A stretch of DNA of 64,000 nucleotides from Paramyrothecium sp. XJ0827. Taxonomy: Eukaryota; Ascomycota; Sordariomycetes; Hypocreales; Stachybotryaceae. Both the position numbers and the translations under genes were made by a program. The notes under the pieces are model-generated. The model ran no database searches. It was not told where the DNA came from and worked only from the letters and a program-made list of their open reading frames with translations. The stretch covers positions 2,046,001 to 2,110,000 of the forward strand of contig JAJFPB010000002.1 in NCBI GenBank assembly GCA_020881915.1, given 5' to 3'. This document shows, piece after piece, positions 1-11,593 of the stretch; position 1 is the stretch's first letter, and each line of letters begins with the position of its first letter.

Positions 1-801
1 GATCTCCGACTGGTTCATGTACAGGTTGCCTCGCAGCGTTCGCCACAGGATGCGCTCAAATGCAGCCACTCGATCCCTGTTGATAACACCTGCAACGAAG
101 CCGATGTTCATGCCGGAGAAGGATCGCTCAACCTCAGGGGCCGAGTGGTGCTGCTCGACATCGGAGAGGAGAGGGGCGTCATCGTCATCGGTGGAGGCAC
201 GGATCTCCTCGACGCTGCCATGAGCGCGGTCGAAGAAGCTACCAGCTTCACGAAGGACCCAGCGCCACTCAGTCAGTTCACCTTCGCGCTTCTTCAAGGT
301 TTCGTAGCTGTCGTTCAAAGCGGCGACTCGCTGCTCCAGCTTCTGGCTTCGCTCGGTGAGCTCATCGATCTCGGACGTGGAGGGAGAAGCGAGACGCTCG
401 ACATCGAGATCCAACTTGCGTAGAGGAATGCCAGCTTTCTCCATTTGTGCGTAGAAGTATCCTACGGACATGTTAGATCGGTTCGTCCAAGGTCCTCCGG
501 GGTTCTGTAGATGACGTACGCAGCTGTCTCTCTACATTATCCAGGCGTCGAATTTCTTGAGTGAATGTCCGCTGGAAGGCGCTGAGATTATCGTTGAGCT
601 GTTTTGGATGATGTGTTAGTCACTTGCGCGCTCGATGTTGATGACGACAATCGGTGGACGGGAGACACGTACGTCTCGGAACTGGCAAAGTCCTAGCTCT
701 CCCAGGGCCGTGACAACTTCGCGACCAATTTCGTTGGAGACGTATAGCTGCACCATGCTCATGGTCGCCGAGCGGAACGGCGTGTCTTGTTGAGGAGCCA
801 T
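1..801 (-). CDS. vph1: V-type proton ATPase subunit a (116-kDa subunit), 5' part, truncated by window edge
   Basis: This is the membrane V0 subunit a, which carries the proton half-channels of the vacuolar ATPase. Three exons are visible (801-673, 598-520, 461 to the window edge) with introns of 74 and 58 nt starting GTACGT, giving about 223 of the roughly 850 residues expected. The N-terminus reads [20 protein letters not shown], followed by [29 protein letters not shown] and FYAQMEKAG. These are family hallmarks of the cytosolic N-terminal domain, including its coiled-coil stalk. The membrane part lies outside the window. The start is the first ATG and matches the conserved fungal N-terminus. 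Product identity is near certain; which isoform it is (vacuolar Vph1 or Golgi Stv1 type) rests on knowing that filamentous fungi usually have one gene. Confidence 0.95.
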
Positions 802-1179
802 GATGGGGGGTGTTGCGGCACGGGCACCGTGACTCTCGGGCAGTGCGGTTGTGATGATAGCTTGTCGAGCAATTGGAAGCCAAGCTGAGCGTCTTTACGT
901 CGCAGCTGCCCCCGTAACGACCGGGTGGGTGGTTGTTCCGGTCAGCAGCACTAAATCACGTGCGTGGCAGGCAAACACCACGCAGGTTCAGGGGGCGTAG
1001 CGCCACTGCGTTGCCTGGTTTAACACTGGCTTGGCTCAGGGAAACCATGACGCAGGCCCTTGGCTTAGTCATTCAGCCGCATCCGAGCATGTAGGATAAT
1101 TATAGCATATGCAGTACGCCTTACCTCTCAAGTGGTGAGCAAAATGCCTGGACTACAAAACAGTTTATTATTGAGAGTA

Positions 1180-1330
1180 CCTTAGGGAATTAAAAGAGAA
1201 AATAAAGAAGAGTATTATAATTTTTAAATTAAATAATATTCATTTGAAAGATTCTAAAGATTTTTATTTAATAAGTCATAGTGATTTATGTACTATGCAG
1301 GCTAATACTTGTTATATATTTATTAGTCTA
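1180..1330. repeat. AT-rich tract, possible RIP-mutated relic
   Basis: Composition drops abruptly to mostly A and T, with runs such as TTTTTAAATTAAATAATATT, while flanking DNA is balanced or GC-rich. In Pezizomycotina such islands are commonly remnants of transposons mutated C-to-T by repeat-induced point mutation. Here that is an inference from composition and from the adjacent orphan coding-like fragment. No terminal repeats were seen. Confidence 0.4.
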
Positions 1331-1479
1331 TCTGTGGTTTCGCGATCCGGGGTTTTTTTCGCTACCCACTTGCCTCTCAAGCCTCTGTACCCTTGTTCCT
1401 TAATGATCTGGGGGGTCATGGGTTTGCGGCCTATCCTGGCCCGTGGGAAGCCGTCTGGGTGCATCCAAATACGACGAAG
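1312..1479 (-). pseudogene. Orphan protein-like fragment of 55 codons, no start codon
   Basis: The minus strand has 55 open codons bounded upstream by TAG (1482-1480) and ended by TAA (1314-1312). They are rich in charged and aromatic residues: IWMHPDGFPRARIGRKPM, then KEQGYRGLRGKWVAKKT, then PDRETTDRLINI. This reads like genuine protein rather than random translation, but there is an in-frame stop directly before it. It has a methionine only inside, and lies against an AT-rich tract. I do not recognise the family. It may be the last exon of a decayed gene or a transposon remnant. Confidence 0.4.
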
Positions 1480-1693
1480 CTATCATTCATAGGCACTGTT
1501 ATGTGTTGAATGTCAGAACTTTTTTTTCTCTATTCGCAAGACATTTTTAATAACTTTCGCTGGCGAGCAAGTTTCCCCAATAATGACGCTAATCATACAA
1601 AATGGTGCCCGCCTTCGCATTTTTGAAATCCCTTCTAAACGCCATGCATGCAAGCAAACCAAAAGCGTCGTGTCGTCATATCATGAAGTAGGT

Positions 1694-3574
1694 TCAGAGA
1701 CGTCGTCCAAACATGAAAGAGCCATACATGCCTCCAACCTCGGCATTCGCAACGGGGACCTTTCGCATGCCCCAGCTCTCCGCTCCGTGCTTCCACCACC
1801 TGCTTCCGTTGTCCAAGGTTGTCCCGTCAGCGTTCATTCGCACGAGCCAGTATCGGCTCCCAAACTCCTTGGCCGTCCAACCCACACGCTCAATGTTCTT
1901 CTTCACCTTTGCGGCCCTTTCGTATGCACGCTCCTCCACCTCAATAACATGTAGTGGCGCAGACGCCGGTGCCAGCAAAGTGCTGGCGCTTCCAATAATG
2001 GTATCGACATCAGAGATGTCTAGGTAGCGCAGGTTATGTGCCAACCACTGCCCTTCTTGAATGAACAATCGCTGGACATCACTCATCTCCAGTCCACGAC
2101 CAACAGCGAGCTCCTCAAGATGCTGCGCAAGCGGCACGAGCTTCTCAATGTGGGAAGGATCCATCCTACTGCCCTTCAGACTAAGAGAACGGAGTGTCTG
2201 GGGCAGATGTGGAATAAGAGCATCGACGTCGGCCTTGCCAAGAAGCAGATGACTGCTAGCATCTGTAGCCAAGCTGAGGTAGACAAGAGAATCCTTGACA
2301 GCGGGGTGCGTCGAGATGAATTTGACCACGGCCTCTGACGAAAGCTCCTTGCACTTAGCCAGGTTCAAATGTGTGATCCTAGCGGTGGCTGGAATCATCT
2401 CTAGCGCCGCGTCGGTGATTCGCGTGCCCGCAACATCGAGGTGCGTTAACCTGCTGAGGCGAGGCAGGATTTTTTCGAAGACGGTCGGTGGCAGGCTGAG
2501 ACACTTGTGTAGCGAGAGCCTAGTGATGGTAAGGGTTTCAGGCCAAGGGTCGTTCAGTATCGCTTCAAATGAAGCTTTGAACGGCTTTGAGGAGCACCCG
2601 CAGAGATCAATGGCGTTTAGCTGTGGCATACCCATGAACAACTTTCGCAGGACTTCGGGACCGAGATCATCATCAATATACTCCTGCGCGAGGAACTCCT
2701 GGAGGAATGTCGTCAACTCCAGGCACTGCAATAGCGTCTCGGAGGTCAAATTGCGGGTCTTCGCTCTCTCGCTCGCAGAGGAGAAGATGGTCGAGGGATT
2801 GAAATGGCTAAAATCGAGGCGCCGGACGACCGAGGCCAGGGCAGGATAGGCGGTGATCGTGCTCAAAAACTTGCGGAAGATTCGGGAGTGGGGAATGGTA
2901 ATGTGGCGATAAAGGGTGTCGATAGTAGCAGCGTGGATGGTCCGGGAGGTGAGCAGCAGGGACATCAAGTCGGTATTGCGGGTGGTGAGGCCATTTGGCG
3001 GGATCTCAATCACCAAAAGATCGATGATGGCACCTGAAATTTTCCAAAGTCAGCAGGCAAACAAACATGTTGGCGTCATGCGACGTGACTCACCAAGTAC
3101 TTCAGTCGGAAGCTTCTCCAGAGGGGCAATTCCCAGGGGATATGCATCCTTGGCTTTCTTGACAGAGGGAGCCGGTGTGTCCCATGTCATATGCAGCTTG
3201 TGTAAGTCTTCGCAGCTGCGGCTCGCCTTCTTGCCCTTGACGGGAATCTGTTTCCAGCCCTTGAAGCCATCAGCGGGATAGAAGAAGCCATGGAGCTTGC
3301 TGTGAGGCTGCGTCAGCGGCGGGGCGAAGGTGGGCTGATCGATTTCGCTGGTAGGCGACTCGTCAAAGACGTCCTCGGGCACAAGCGTGTACGAGGAGAT
3401 TTTGGAACGGGTAAAGGTCTGAGCCAAGCCGTCGTCGTTCTCGCGAACGGAGGAAAAGGAGGAGCGCGAGGCCGTCTCCGCGGGAGAGATTGCACGAGAC
3501 ATCGCTGGCCGAATCTTCAGAGCTTTATCCAGGTCAAGCACCCCGTTGGGCCGGGTGCCACCTGCAACGGCCAT
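1694..3574 (-). CDS. F-box-like leucine-rich repeat protein
   Basis: Two exons (3574-3094 and 3033-1694) joined by a 60-nt GTGAGT...CAG intron give 606 residues. The first about 140 residues are polar and probably disordered. An F-box-like segment begins at LEKLPTEVL (about residue 153) and continues across the splice junction as GAIIDLLVIEIPP and LLTSRTIHAATIDTLYRHI, the usual helix pattern of fungal F-box proteins. Residues about 270-500 contain irregular leucine-rich repeats such as LTHLDVAGTRITDAALEMIP and ITHLNLAKCKELS. By analogy it would be a substrate receptor of an SCF ubiquitin ligase. The target is unknown and I cannot name a closer orthologue. The start is the first ATG of the open frame, with a TATA-like TATATAA just upstream. 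Confidence 0.85.
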
Positions 3575-6500
3575 ATATAAGTTGGGAAAGGGTCGTGAGG
3601 GCGGTTTGTTTGAAAGCGCGAGGCCGGCTTTGTTGCTTGCCTACAGTCAGGTGCAGGAAGACGTCACAAGGATCGGCAAGGCAGAGGAGAGACACGAGAG
3701 TGACGATGTCGTTAACACAAAGGTGAGGCGTGTCGAGTGTAGCAAAGAGGTGAGGAAGAAGCAATGACAGGAGGAGAGGTCGAGAAGCTTCACCAAGGCA
3801 GGATGGAGGTGGGAGGGTTGACGGATGTTCTTATTAAAGGGCCCCAACGGGGCGCAAGGCCTAAGACCAAGGCCAAGCACCGAGAGCAGAAAAAAAAGGT
3901 TGCCGTTACGTTTTCCCCATCTTTAGAATCCTCGCCCATTCCAGGGGCGCCACTGTCCTAGTTCCCACCGAGCATCGGGAGGAACGTGCTAGCAGTGTGC
4001 GCACCATTAGCTCAGGAATGGTCGAAATTTGGTAATGGAAATCGAAGACTGGACGTTGCCGTCATCAGGCGAGCATACGGGCAGGGTACGAAAAGGGTAA
4101 GGGATTAAGGTAGGGGAAGAAAAAAAAATCGGGACCGGGGCCGGTTCTGGGCTCTTGGGAAGGGTGAGGTTGAGGGCGTGTGCAGGGCATGGGAGTGCTT
4201 CCAACGACTTAGAGTTGTCTCACAGTGTCTCGTGTTCCGGCCTGCTCAGTGGTTGACGGACCCGGCCATGAGCGCCGGCTCACCACTCTCGCCAGGTGGC
4301 GGCCCCGCGACACACTGTATTGATCACTGTATGACCGAACAGCTCTGCCTTGATCCGGTCGTCGCACAGGCTACGCTCACGCTCTCGCTCGCTCTTACTG
4401 ACACTGACACTGACACATCGTCTTTCGCCGCGGACATCGCACAAACGCACACTGTCGAATGGGGAAGGGGACGACACACCTCCTCTCCGGCCCCCTCCTC
4501 AGCAGCCTTGCGGATGACGCGAGAGTTTCGGAAACGTAATAGATGCAAGAATGGGGTAATGGAAATCCTATTCTGGGGAGGCCAGCTAATTTCTCGTCCT
4601 TGCGCCGACTGGCCTCGTGACTCGGCAAGAAAGAGTTGAACCAAAGCACCAACAAACAAACACACCACCATACACAACCTGCAATGCGGGTCAAAATGGT
4701 TCTTTTTCCAAACGCACAGCAGGGGGGTCGCGCTAGTTCCTGGCGCCCATACAGTACGGACCTGGACGCCCTGTTTGGTGCAGGCCACCTTGTTGCTGGG
4801 ACGAGTGGTCAGCAAACGGAAGCGAAGCCCGGATCTGTCTTGCAAGCCGCTTGCCGAAATCAGGCGTTGCTTGTTTACCCCGGACTCTCCGTCTTAGGTT
4901 CGTTTCCCTTTGGTCATGTGGACGGACATGGCATAACATCTGGTGATTGACGGATGACTCGAGGGCCTATTTGGTGCTCAACTGGGCCCCGAGTGCTCCG
5001 TGTCTACTCTATTACACCAATGCGAATGCCGTCGTCGCTTCCATCGGGATCTCCAAATGTCTGATGTCCGTTTGCCACCTGTTGGTTCCAGCAATTGAGG
5101 CAACAGGCAAGACATACAAAGGAACGCGCGAGTCAATCTACTCAATTGGGTTTTCACAGAGTTACGCAGCTGAATCAACAAAAACACACACATTTCTTGA
5201 GTTGCCGGGCATGTTGTCCACCGGTCCGCTCGCCTGCCATTTCCTATGACTAACAAGAACCACGATGGAGCCGCCGCGCAGGCTTTCAGTCAAGTGACCC
5301 TGAACTCCGTACTATGGGGACCGCGGCCGGCTCCAGCAGGACAAGGAACAGAGCACCAAAAAACCAACTGCCTGACCTGTACTAATAAGCTTACCAATTT
5401 AGTCCCCGGGTCGTGCACGGATTTGCTTGACACACCGAAACCACGGCTGTCGTCGACATTTTTTTCGTGTGTCACGAGGTCCTTCATCGCCACAAGTTCG
5501 TTTTCTTCTCCAGAAATTCGGCCCACCTTGGCGCATAGCAAGCTTCGAAGGGAGGGTTTTTGCCTTTAGGTACCCGAACCCTTTTGCAAAGCCGAGCTAA
5601 CTCCATGGCTGGTCTTCTGCATTTATTTCTTCATTCTTCTTTGGGGACTACGTTCCTAAAGCTTGCGGTCAGTCGTCATTAAAGCTTGTTTTCTCACCTT
5701 ACCCGTCCAATCCAGAGATATGATAGGATACGAACACGGAATTGTGAGACAGCACGCCTGTGGCCCGGGGCGGCCAGATGCATAAGTTCTACTGTAGGTA
5801 CCGCGCATTGGCGTCGCTTTATTAGCGTGTCTAATATCCCGAGGCCAGCCGCTTCTCGTTGTCGTCGAGCTCAGACTCGGCAAAGCGGTTAGCAAAAAAA
5901 AAAATTGGCACCGCAAAGAGGGAAATCTACTAGCCAACAGCACATCACCTCACATTCTAGCTTCTCAAACTATACCTTCCAAGTATGAGCAAAATAGAAG
6001 GGGGGGAATCTTTTAAAATGATCTGCTTCCTCTTTCATTATTGTGTGCTTTTTGGAATAATTACAACTTTTGAAGTTATGTACTGGGTTGAAGCTTTGCG
6101 GTGCCGGTTTTTTTGCTAACCGCCGCTCGGCCAGCTCGGTGGGCTCTTCAGGTGTCTCACATTATTGGCTTCGGCAGCTCGTCATTCCCTCCATCGTGTT
6201 AGTCACTGGCGGTGAGATCAGCAACGCAACAGTGGTTGCACTCCCTCGTGTACTGTTCTGGCAGTGCCAGCAGCTTCTCGCATTGTGGGTGTGGTCCGAT
6301 ACGGCAATTATATTCGAACGTCAATCACCGACATCATTGCGACATCCTCATCCGATGCTGTTATCCCCGGAAAATCACCTACAATGGTAGGATGTGGTGC
6401 AAGTGAGCCCAGCCGGACCCTGGGCCGTGGAGCTTCCCCAAGCGCCCGGCGGCCCTCCTCGACAGACTTTGGTTGGGCAAGACACTACGCCAGCCTTAGG

Positions 6501-7336
6501 CGCGACTCTCTCATTACCTAAAATATACGTAAACGCATGCCCTCGCAGGGCCACATGTCCGCAACCTGCCACGAAACACGCATCCACTCCCAAACGCCTG
6601 TCGGTCTCGCTAGGAGGTTGCAAATTCCGGGGTAGTGTCCAATCACTTGCTCACATGGCTCGTCTCTACCAATTCCCACTTCATAGGAGCCATAGCCATT
6701 GCAGGAGACGAAAAAAATTGAGAATCATGCGGCTCGTGCTCCTGCATTCTCCACCCACAGCCAGCATCTCGTCCATGAAAATCACCGCCTTTACGGGAAC
6801 CAATCATAGATCTTTATGACCAATTGTGAGCTTTTCTGGCTGTCGTGTTCCATGATCGGGTATGTCGGAATACAGCAGCCGTTCGCAACACATACTTTCA
6901 CATTGTGCGAAAACTGCAACGGAAGCCGTCGCAAGATATACCACGCTGTATTGTATGCGGCTCACTCGCAGTTGCATAACTGCGGTTTCGGCCCTAGTGA
7001 TCTGAAAATGTAACTCCGCTACCCATTTCTCATGCTATATGCGTCTATAGCTTAAACAGTTGGTGTATGGCCGCGATTTAGTTCATCTTCGGCTCTCAAA
7101 GGTTGGTCCAAACCTTTGTCCGATGCAACGCATCGATGTTGTGTACAAACTCCTCCGTCAACTCCCCGGGAAAAAAAAGCCCCAAAGTTTTGCAGGTTCA
7201 ATTGTGGTCACCATCCTCAGGTTCTACACCTGGATGAACAAGAATAATCACCTGCATCAGGCAGCACTCCTGAACCTCGTGGCAAGCGAGAAATTGCTTG
7301 ATTACAGAGATGGCGCACGACAGCTTCGCGGTCTCT
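3575..7336. other. Long intergenic region, 3.8 kb, no gene recognised
   Basis: Upstream of the F-box gene and downstream of the ING gene. Short open frames occur on both strands (the longest about 170 codons, none convincing in composition or motif). Visible low-complexity features are CTGACA repeats at about 4399-4418, an A11 run near 5885 and G tracts near 6001. I found no tRNA-like B box. It probably contains a long F-box promoter and the ING 3' UTR. Confidence 0.6.
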
Positions 7337-9606
7337 CTATCGTCCATTGACTTTTTTAGTGCCCATTTTCAGTCGTTCCTTACAGTCTTCGCAATACCAT
7401 TTCGCTACAAGAAAACTCATGTTAGCATGCAAAGACGTATGTCGGCGCGATGAGGAGGGACAATGAAAGACTCACTTTTCGACCCAGGCGCAACTCTCAA
7501 CCCAACACATGCAAGGTGGAACCATTCCCGTGGACAACCTTCCGCATCGCAAGCGACCATCTCGCCATAGCTGACGCTGTTACAATAACAGTACGTCGGC
7601 TCATCGGCATCAATGTCGGCTTCGTCGTCTTCACCATCTCCAGGCAGGTTACTAGATGCATGCCCTTCTGGCGGTGGGGGAATAACGATCTGCGCAACCG
7701 AGCTGCTCTTTCGATGGCTTTTCTTGCTTCCCGCAACGCTTTCCGAGTTCCTCGATGACCGTGGCCGAGCCGCTTCCTGGAAAGTCGACAGTGCGGGCGT
7801 CGATGGCTTACTAGCCCGGCCACTCTTCGTTGTAACTGTGGTCGTGACTTGCGGAGTTGGCGGAATAGATTCGCTTTTCCTGTCACGTTCCTCGGTTTTC
7901 AGTTCCTTCTCGGTCTCCTTTTCCTTTTCCTGTTCTTTGTCTTTCTCCTTCTCCTTCTCTTTTTCTTTCTTGGCAGTAGTCGGCGTTACTACCACGGCGA
8001 TGTCTGGTTTCTCGGGCTCATTCTTGACACTTTCTGTTCTTGCCGGGGCGCTAGATTCTTTTGTTGGTTTCGTCTCCGTGTTCAATCGAGGCGGGTTTGT
8101 TGGCGTAGAGACGTCTGGAGTTCCTGGCCCGTTGCCGTTTGCTTTGGCTGGCGCGGAGGAAGCCGGTCTGGCACGGCCATTCTCGGCATTAGACTGTATA
8201 GAGTTCTGTCTCGCGCGCGAGGATGCAGGTCGCGGTATGCTGGCAGGTGGTGGTGGTGGCGGTGGTGAGGCACGACCCGTTATTTTGGGCTCAGGCAGGA
8301 CTGCGAGAACAGGGGACGATGCGGCAGAGGGCGACGCGGCGGTGCCACCAGTCCTATCGAGTGGTATCAAGTCAGTCAACAAGGAAGCGACGATGGGGAC
8401 AATTGAGTGAACGTACTTCTTCTTGGACTGGCCGCTTGCTGATGGGAGGGCTTTGCGTTTCTTTGGGCCTTCAGGCACAGGCGTCGCTCGGGGGCTGCTC
8501 GCCTTGGTCTTGGGCGCGCTGTTTCCAAAGACACTACTCATGGCACGCTCCATCGGAGCTCCGCCGTTTGTGACCTTCTCGACCTTTCGCCTCTTGGGTG
8601 GTGGGTTGCCATTGGCTCCCGAGGCCGTTGTGATTCCTAAACCTACGCCGCTGCCCTCTGCTGTCTTGCGCACCTTGCTCTGGGTGGATTTCTTTCCAAC
8701 CTCGCCTTTAAGACGGTTGTCAGGGTCGTCCACTGTAGATTCTTGAGACTGGTTCTTCATGTTCTTCTTAGCTTGCACGGCTTGCTTCCTAGCGTCACTT
8801 CTAGCAGCTGCTTCCTCGGCCAAGGCCTGTGCTGCTGCAGAGATGACAGCAGCTCCATCGCGACGAGCTCGCTCGGCCTGTGCGGATTTGCCTGTTCGAT
8901 TTTCGGGATAAGCCCAATGGGTTGTACTCCCCCATTTGGCCTCATCGCTGAATTCGCCCTCGACATATGGCCAGACGTCCTCGACACGGGCCAATTGCCG
9001 TTGAAGCGCATCATTGGCTGTCGAGATGACATGGTTCTTCTCCTCGAGGGCCACAAGCATCTCTTGAATCTTGAAAGCCGTTTGGCGAAAGTGTTGTCGG
9101 CGATGGAAGTTGGAAGGATCGAAAAGGCTTGAGGGGGGATGGTTGGATTCGTCCGCTGAGAGAAGCGAGGGAGCGGCGGGATGCGGCACTATCCCGCTCG
9201 AACTATTCTGCGCACTCATTGGCGCCGATGTTGGCGCGGTGCTATTCCTGATGTCGAGGTTCGCTCGTAGCTCAGGTACGGGTAGGTTCGCTGCGGTAGA
9301 GACGAGTCTGAATAGCTGCTCTTCGGGCGCGTAAATCTTGGCGTCGACCTCTTTGAGAAGGGTAAAATGGCGAACCAGCTCCTTAGGCAAGGCGGTCATG
9401 GCATCTGCAAAATGCGTGATGGCCGGAAAAATGTCTATGGGTTGGTCGCCAGCAGGGCCGGCGCTGAGGGATTCTCTCCCATTGTTAATTCGGGCAACAT
9501 TTGCCGAGCTTCGTGGAGGATTGGTGCGCGTTTGTCGGACGGGTTGGGACCTCCGTTGCGACGACTGCGCCGCAGCGTCCGCCGCAGGAGGTTTGGCAGA
9601 CTTCAT
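7337..9606 (-). CDS. ING-family PHD-finger chromatin protein (Pho23-like)
   Basis: The protein has an N-terminal ING domain (about residues 60-105, [20 protein letters not shown]) and a C-terminal PHD finger. The finger begins [16 protein letters not shown], continues [13 protein letters not shown], and is completed after a 71-nt intron by [11 protein letters not shown]. These are the Cys4-His-Cys3 zinc ligands of an H3K4me3 reader. Exons are 9606-7476 and 7404-7337. A further in-frame 63-nt intron (8416-8354, GTACGT...TAG with TTGACTGAC branch site) is likely, giving 711 residues spliced or 732 retained. The middle is low-complexity, including a Lys-Glu repeat at about residues 545-575 and a Pro run. 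ING proteins sit in Rpd3L deacetylase (Pho23) or NuA4 acetyltransferase (Yng2). The N-terminal pattern looks more like Pho23, but the assignment is tentative. Confidence 0.88.
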
Positions 9607-10383
9607 GACGTTGCTAATGGCTGTAGCCTGCGAAATTTATAATGCTCGAGATGGGCTGCTGCTCCGGACAACGGTGACTTTGGTTCGCAAGGAGAGGTGG
9701 GTTTTCGGGGAAGGCGATCGCGGAGAAGAACCTCAAGTCAACCTTTGCTCGAGGAAACTGCAGAGCCGCATGCAATCTAGGCCATGTTTGGGGAACGAAC
9801 GGAACGTAACAAAACAGTGAAATGATACATGCAAAAGCCAAGCACCAAGGGCTGTGTCGATACGCTGGCGAGTGGTGGTTGAGGAGGAGGAGAAGAAGGG
9901 TGCCAGTGACAGGACGACCCGGCACAGATCGCTGCTGTGACCTGCTTGCATTTGACGGGAATTTCGAAAGCGAGTGAGCGAGAGCTGGACTGCCATGGCG
10001 GGGGGGGCGTGTGCCCAGTGGGGACGGCAATACAAAGCTGACTGCTGGCCTTAGGCTCTCCGCCGCTCTCTGATTTCACGGCACGCGGGATCGTCGGCCT
10101 CTCATGCGCTCACCCCCACCAGGCGGGCGTGCTCGGACTATACAATGGCCGCTCCGCTCGGCGGGTCTCGTCCGATAACGAACTGATAAGGTGGCTGGAT
10201 CCGCGTTCCGTCATGGGGTTGCTGACGATGTCTCCCTTGGCACTGGAGCAATGCCGGCTTGCCGTATGATACGGATTTTCACAATTTTCCAATCGTGTAA
10301 TTATTAGACGCAAATTAATTGTATTAGACCAAACTATCGTGCCTTCGTTCGTGAAGAACGCGGGTATATTACGACTAAACGCT
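9607..10383. other. Intergenic: ING-gene promoter and 3' flank of the prenyltransferase gene
   Basis: About 780 bp between the ING start and the Rer2 stop. It contains a GAGGAGGAGGAGAAGAAGG purine run near 9880-9900, which is a pyrimidine tract on the ING coding strand as expected for a fungal leader. It also has an AT-rich patch near 10270-10330. No gene is seen. Confidence 0.6.
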
Positions 10384-11593
10384 TCAGTCGGTTCGCAATC
10401 GTCGCTTACCATCACTGCCCTTCTTTGGTGTCTCGTCTCTCTCCCTCTGCTTGTGCCTCCACTGCCACTCTAGCAGCACCCATAAGAAATGTTGAAGGTC
10501 GAACTCCGGCCAGAGACAGCTAAGGAAGAAAATTTGGGTATTTTGGTGGCACTGCCAGAGCATAAAGTCGCTTAGTCGCTCTACTCCGCTCGTGCGTACA
10601 AACATATCCAAAGGCGGATCTTCAGCCGTGTACATGTGCTTGTCTAGGTCGTCGACAGTGATGGTTTCTGGGTTGGGCAAGGCCGTGGAGTCCGTAGAAC
10701 CGTTCCTAGCTCGTAAACGAGGAGGTGGAGAGTCTGGAGGCAGTGTCGTGGAAGAGGAGTCTTCGCCGTCGTCCTCTTTTATGCCCTCCTCGCCGATGGT
10801 GTTGGTCTCGTCACCGGGCGATTCGTCGCGTATTGTCGGCAGTGGCTCACGGCCGTCTAGCTGCCTTGACAATATCTTTTGCCTGATTCGAGATGGCGAG
10901 AAAGGTGTCGTTCTCGGGGGGTGTGGTGACAGGAATTCTTGGACCGTCGATTTGACCGCTGTTGTGATTTCGGCTCTAGACGTGTATGGAAAGCAAATGT
11001 TCAAGATCGCTCTGCACGGATGTCAGCCATCTCCCAAGGAGCCATACCCGGCATCATCCACTGACCTGTTGTTGTGTTGTGATCTTGCGACAGCCTTGTC
11101 AACCACGTGTAGGACATCATCACGAATCATTTCGCGCTGGCCAAGGACGCGAACTCGCGCGCCATAGCGATCTAGGATGTCCCCGTATGAGGTGAGTTGT
11201 TCGAGCTTTGTTTTCGCAAGCTCCATGAGACCCTCGACCTCATACTTGGGGCGGTTGAAGTTCTCAATGCTGAACGCGTAGACTGTAACCACTTTGACAC
11301 CACACTGGTAACAAACCTCCATGATCTGGCTGACAGTCAGCATACACCGAGTAGTCGGAGGCAGATGACCTTACCCTAGCAAGAGCTTCAAACCCACGGT
11401 GGTGGCCCTCGACGGTTTCCATCCGGTGGCTTCTGGCGTACCGTCTGTTGCCGTCCATTTCGAATGCGACGTGCTGGGGGATTGGTCCTTGTTTCAAGGC
11501 GCCAATCAAGACTTCGCGAAGCTGCGTCAGTGCCCATTCCCCTGGAGGCGATTCGAGGATGAACCTCCGCAAGAATGACACGGCGTCGGACAT
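10384..11593 (-). CDS. rer2: cis-Prenyltransferase, dehydrodolichyl diphosphate synthase (Rer2/Srt1 type)
   Basis: The enzyme extends farnesyl diphosphate with isopentenyl diphosphate to polyprenyl diphosphate, the dolichol precursor for N-glycosylation and GPI anchors at the ER. Three exons (11593-11375, 11325-11066, 11011-10384) with 49- and 54-nt introns encode 368 residues. All signature regions are visible: HVAFEMDGNRRYA with the catalytic Asp at 47, GVKVVTVYAFSIENFNRP, NICFPYTSR, and RTSGVERLSDFMLWQ near residue 298. Between the last two lies an acidic, Ser/Pro-rich insertion of about 80 residues (DESPGDETNTIGEEG and on). The C-terminal LQHFLWVLLEWQW region is typical of the eukaryotic homodimeric type. 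The ATG chosen begins MSDAVSFLRR; longer upstream frames lack a better start. Confidence 0.95.

Larger units (their letters stand above)
802..1693. other. Intergenic: V-ATPase promoter, AT-rich tract and orphan coding-like fragment
   Basis: The stretch between the V-ATPase start and the stop of the F-box gene. It holds the V-ATPase upstream region (802-1100), a strongly AT-rich tract at about 1180-1330, and a protein-like reading frame on the minus strand (1312-1479, listed separately). I see no complete gene. Confidence 0.6.

Noticed and set aside
4324..4845. Open frame of 173 codons on the minus strand upstream of the F-box gene
   Set aside because: Overlaps simple CTGACA repeats that produce VSVSVSV strings; not protein-like.
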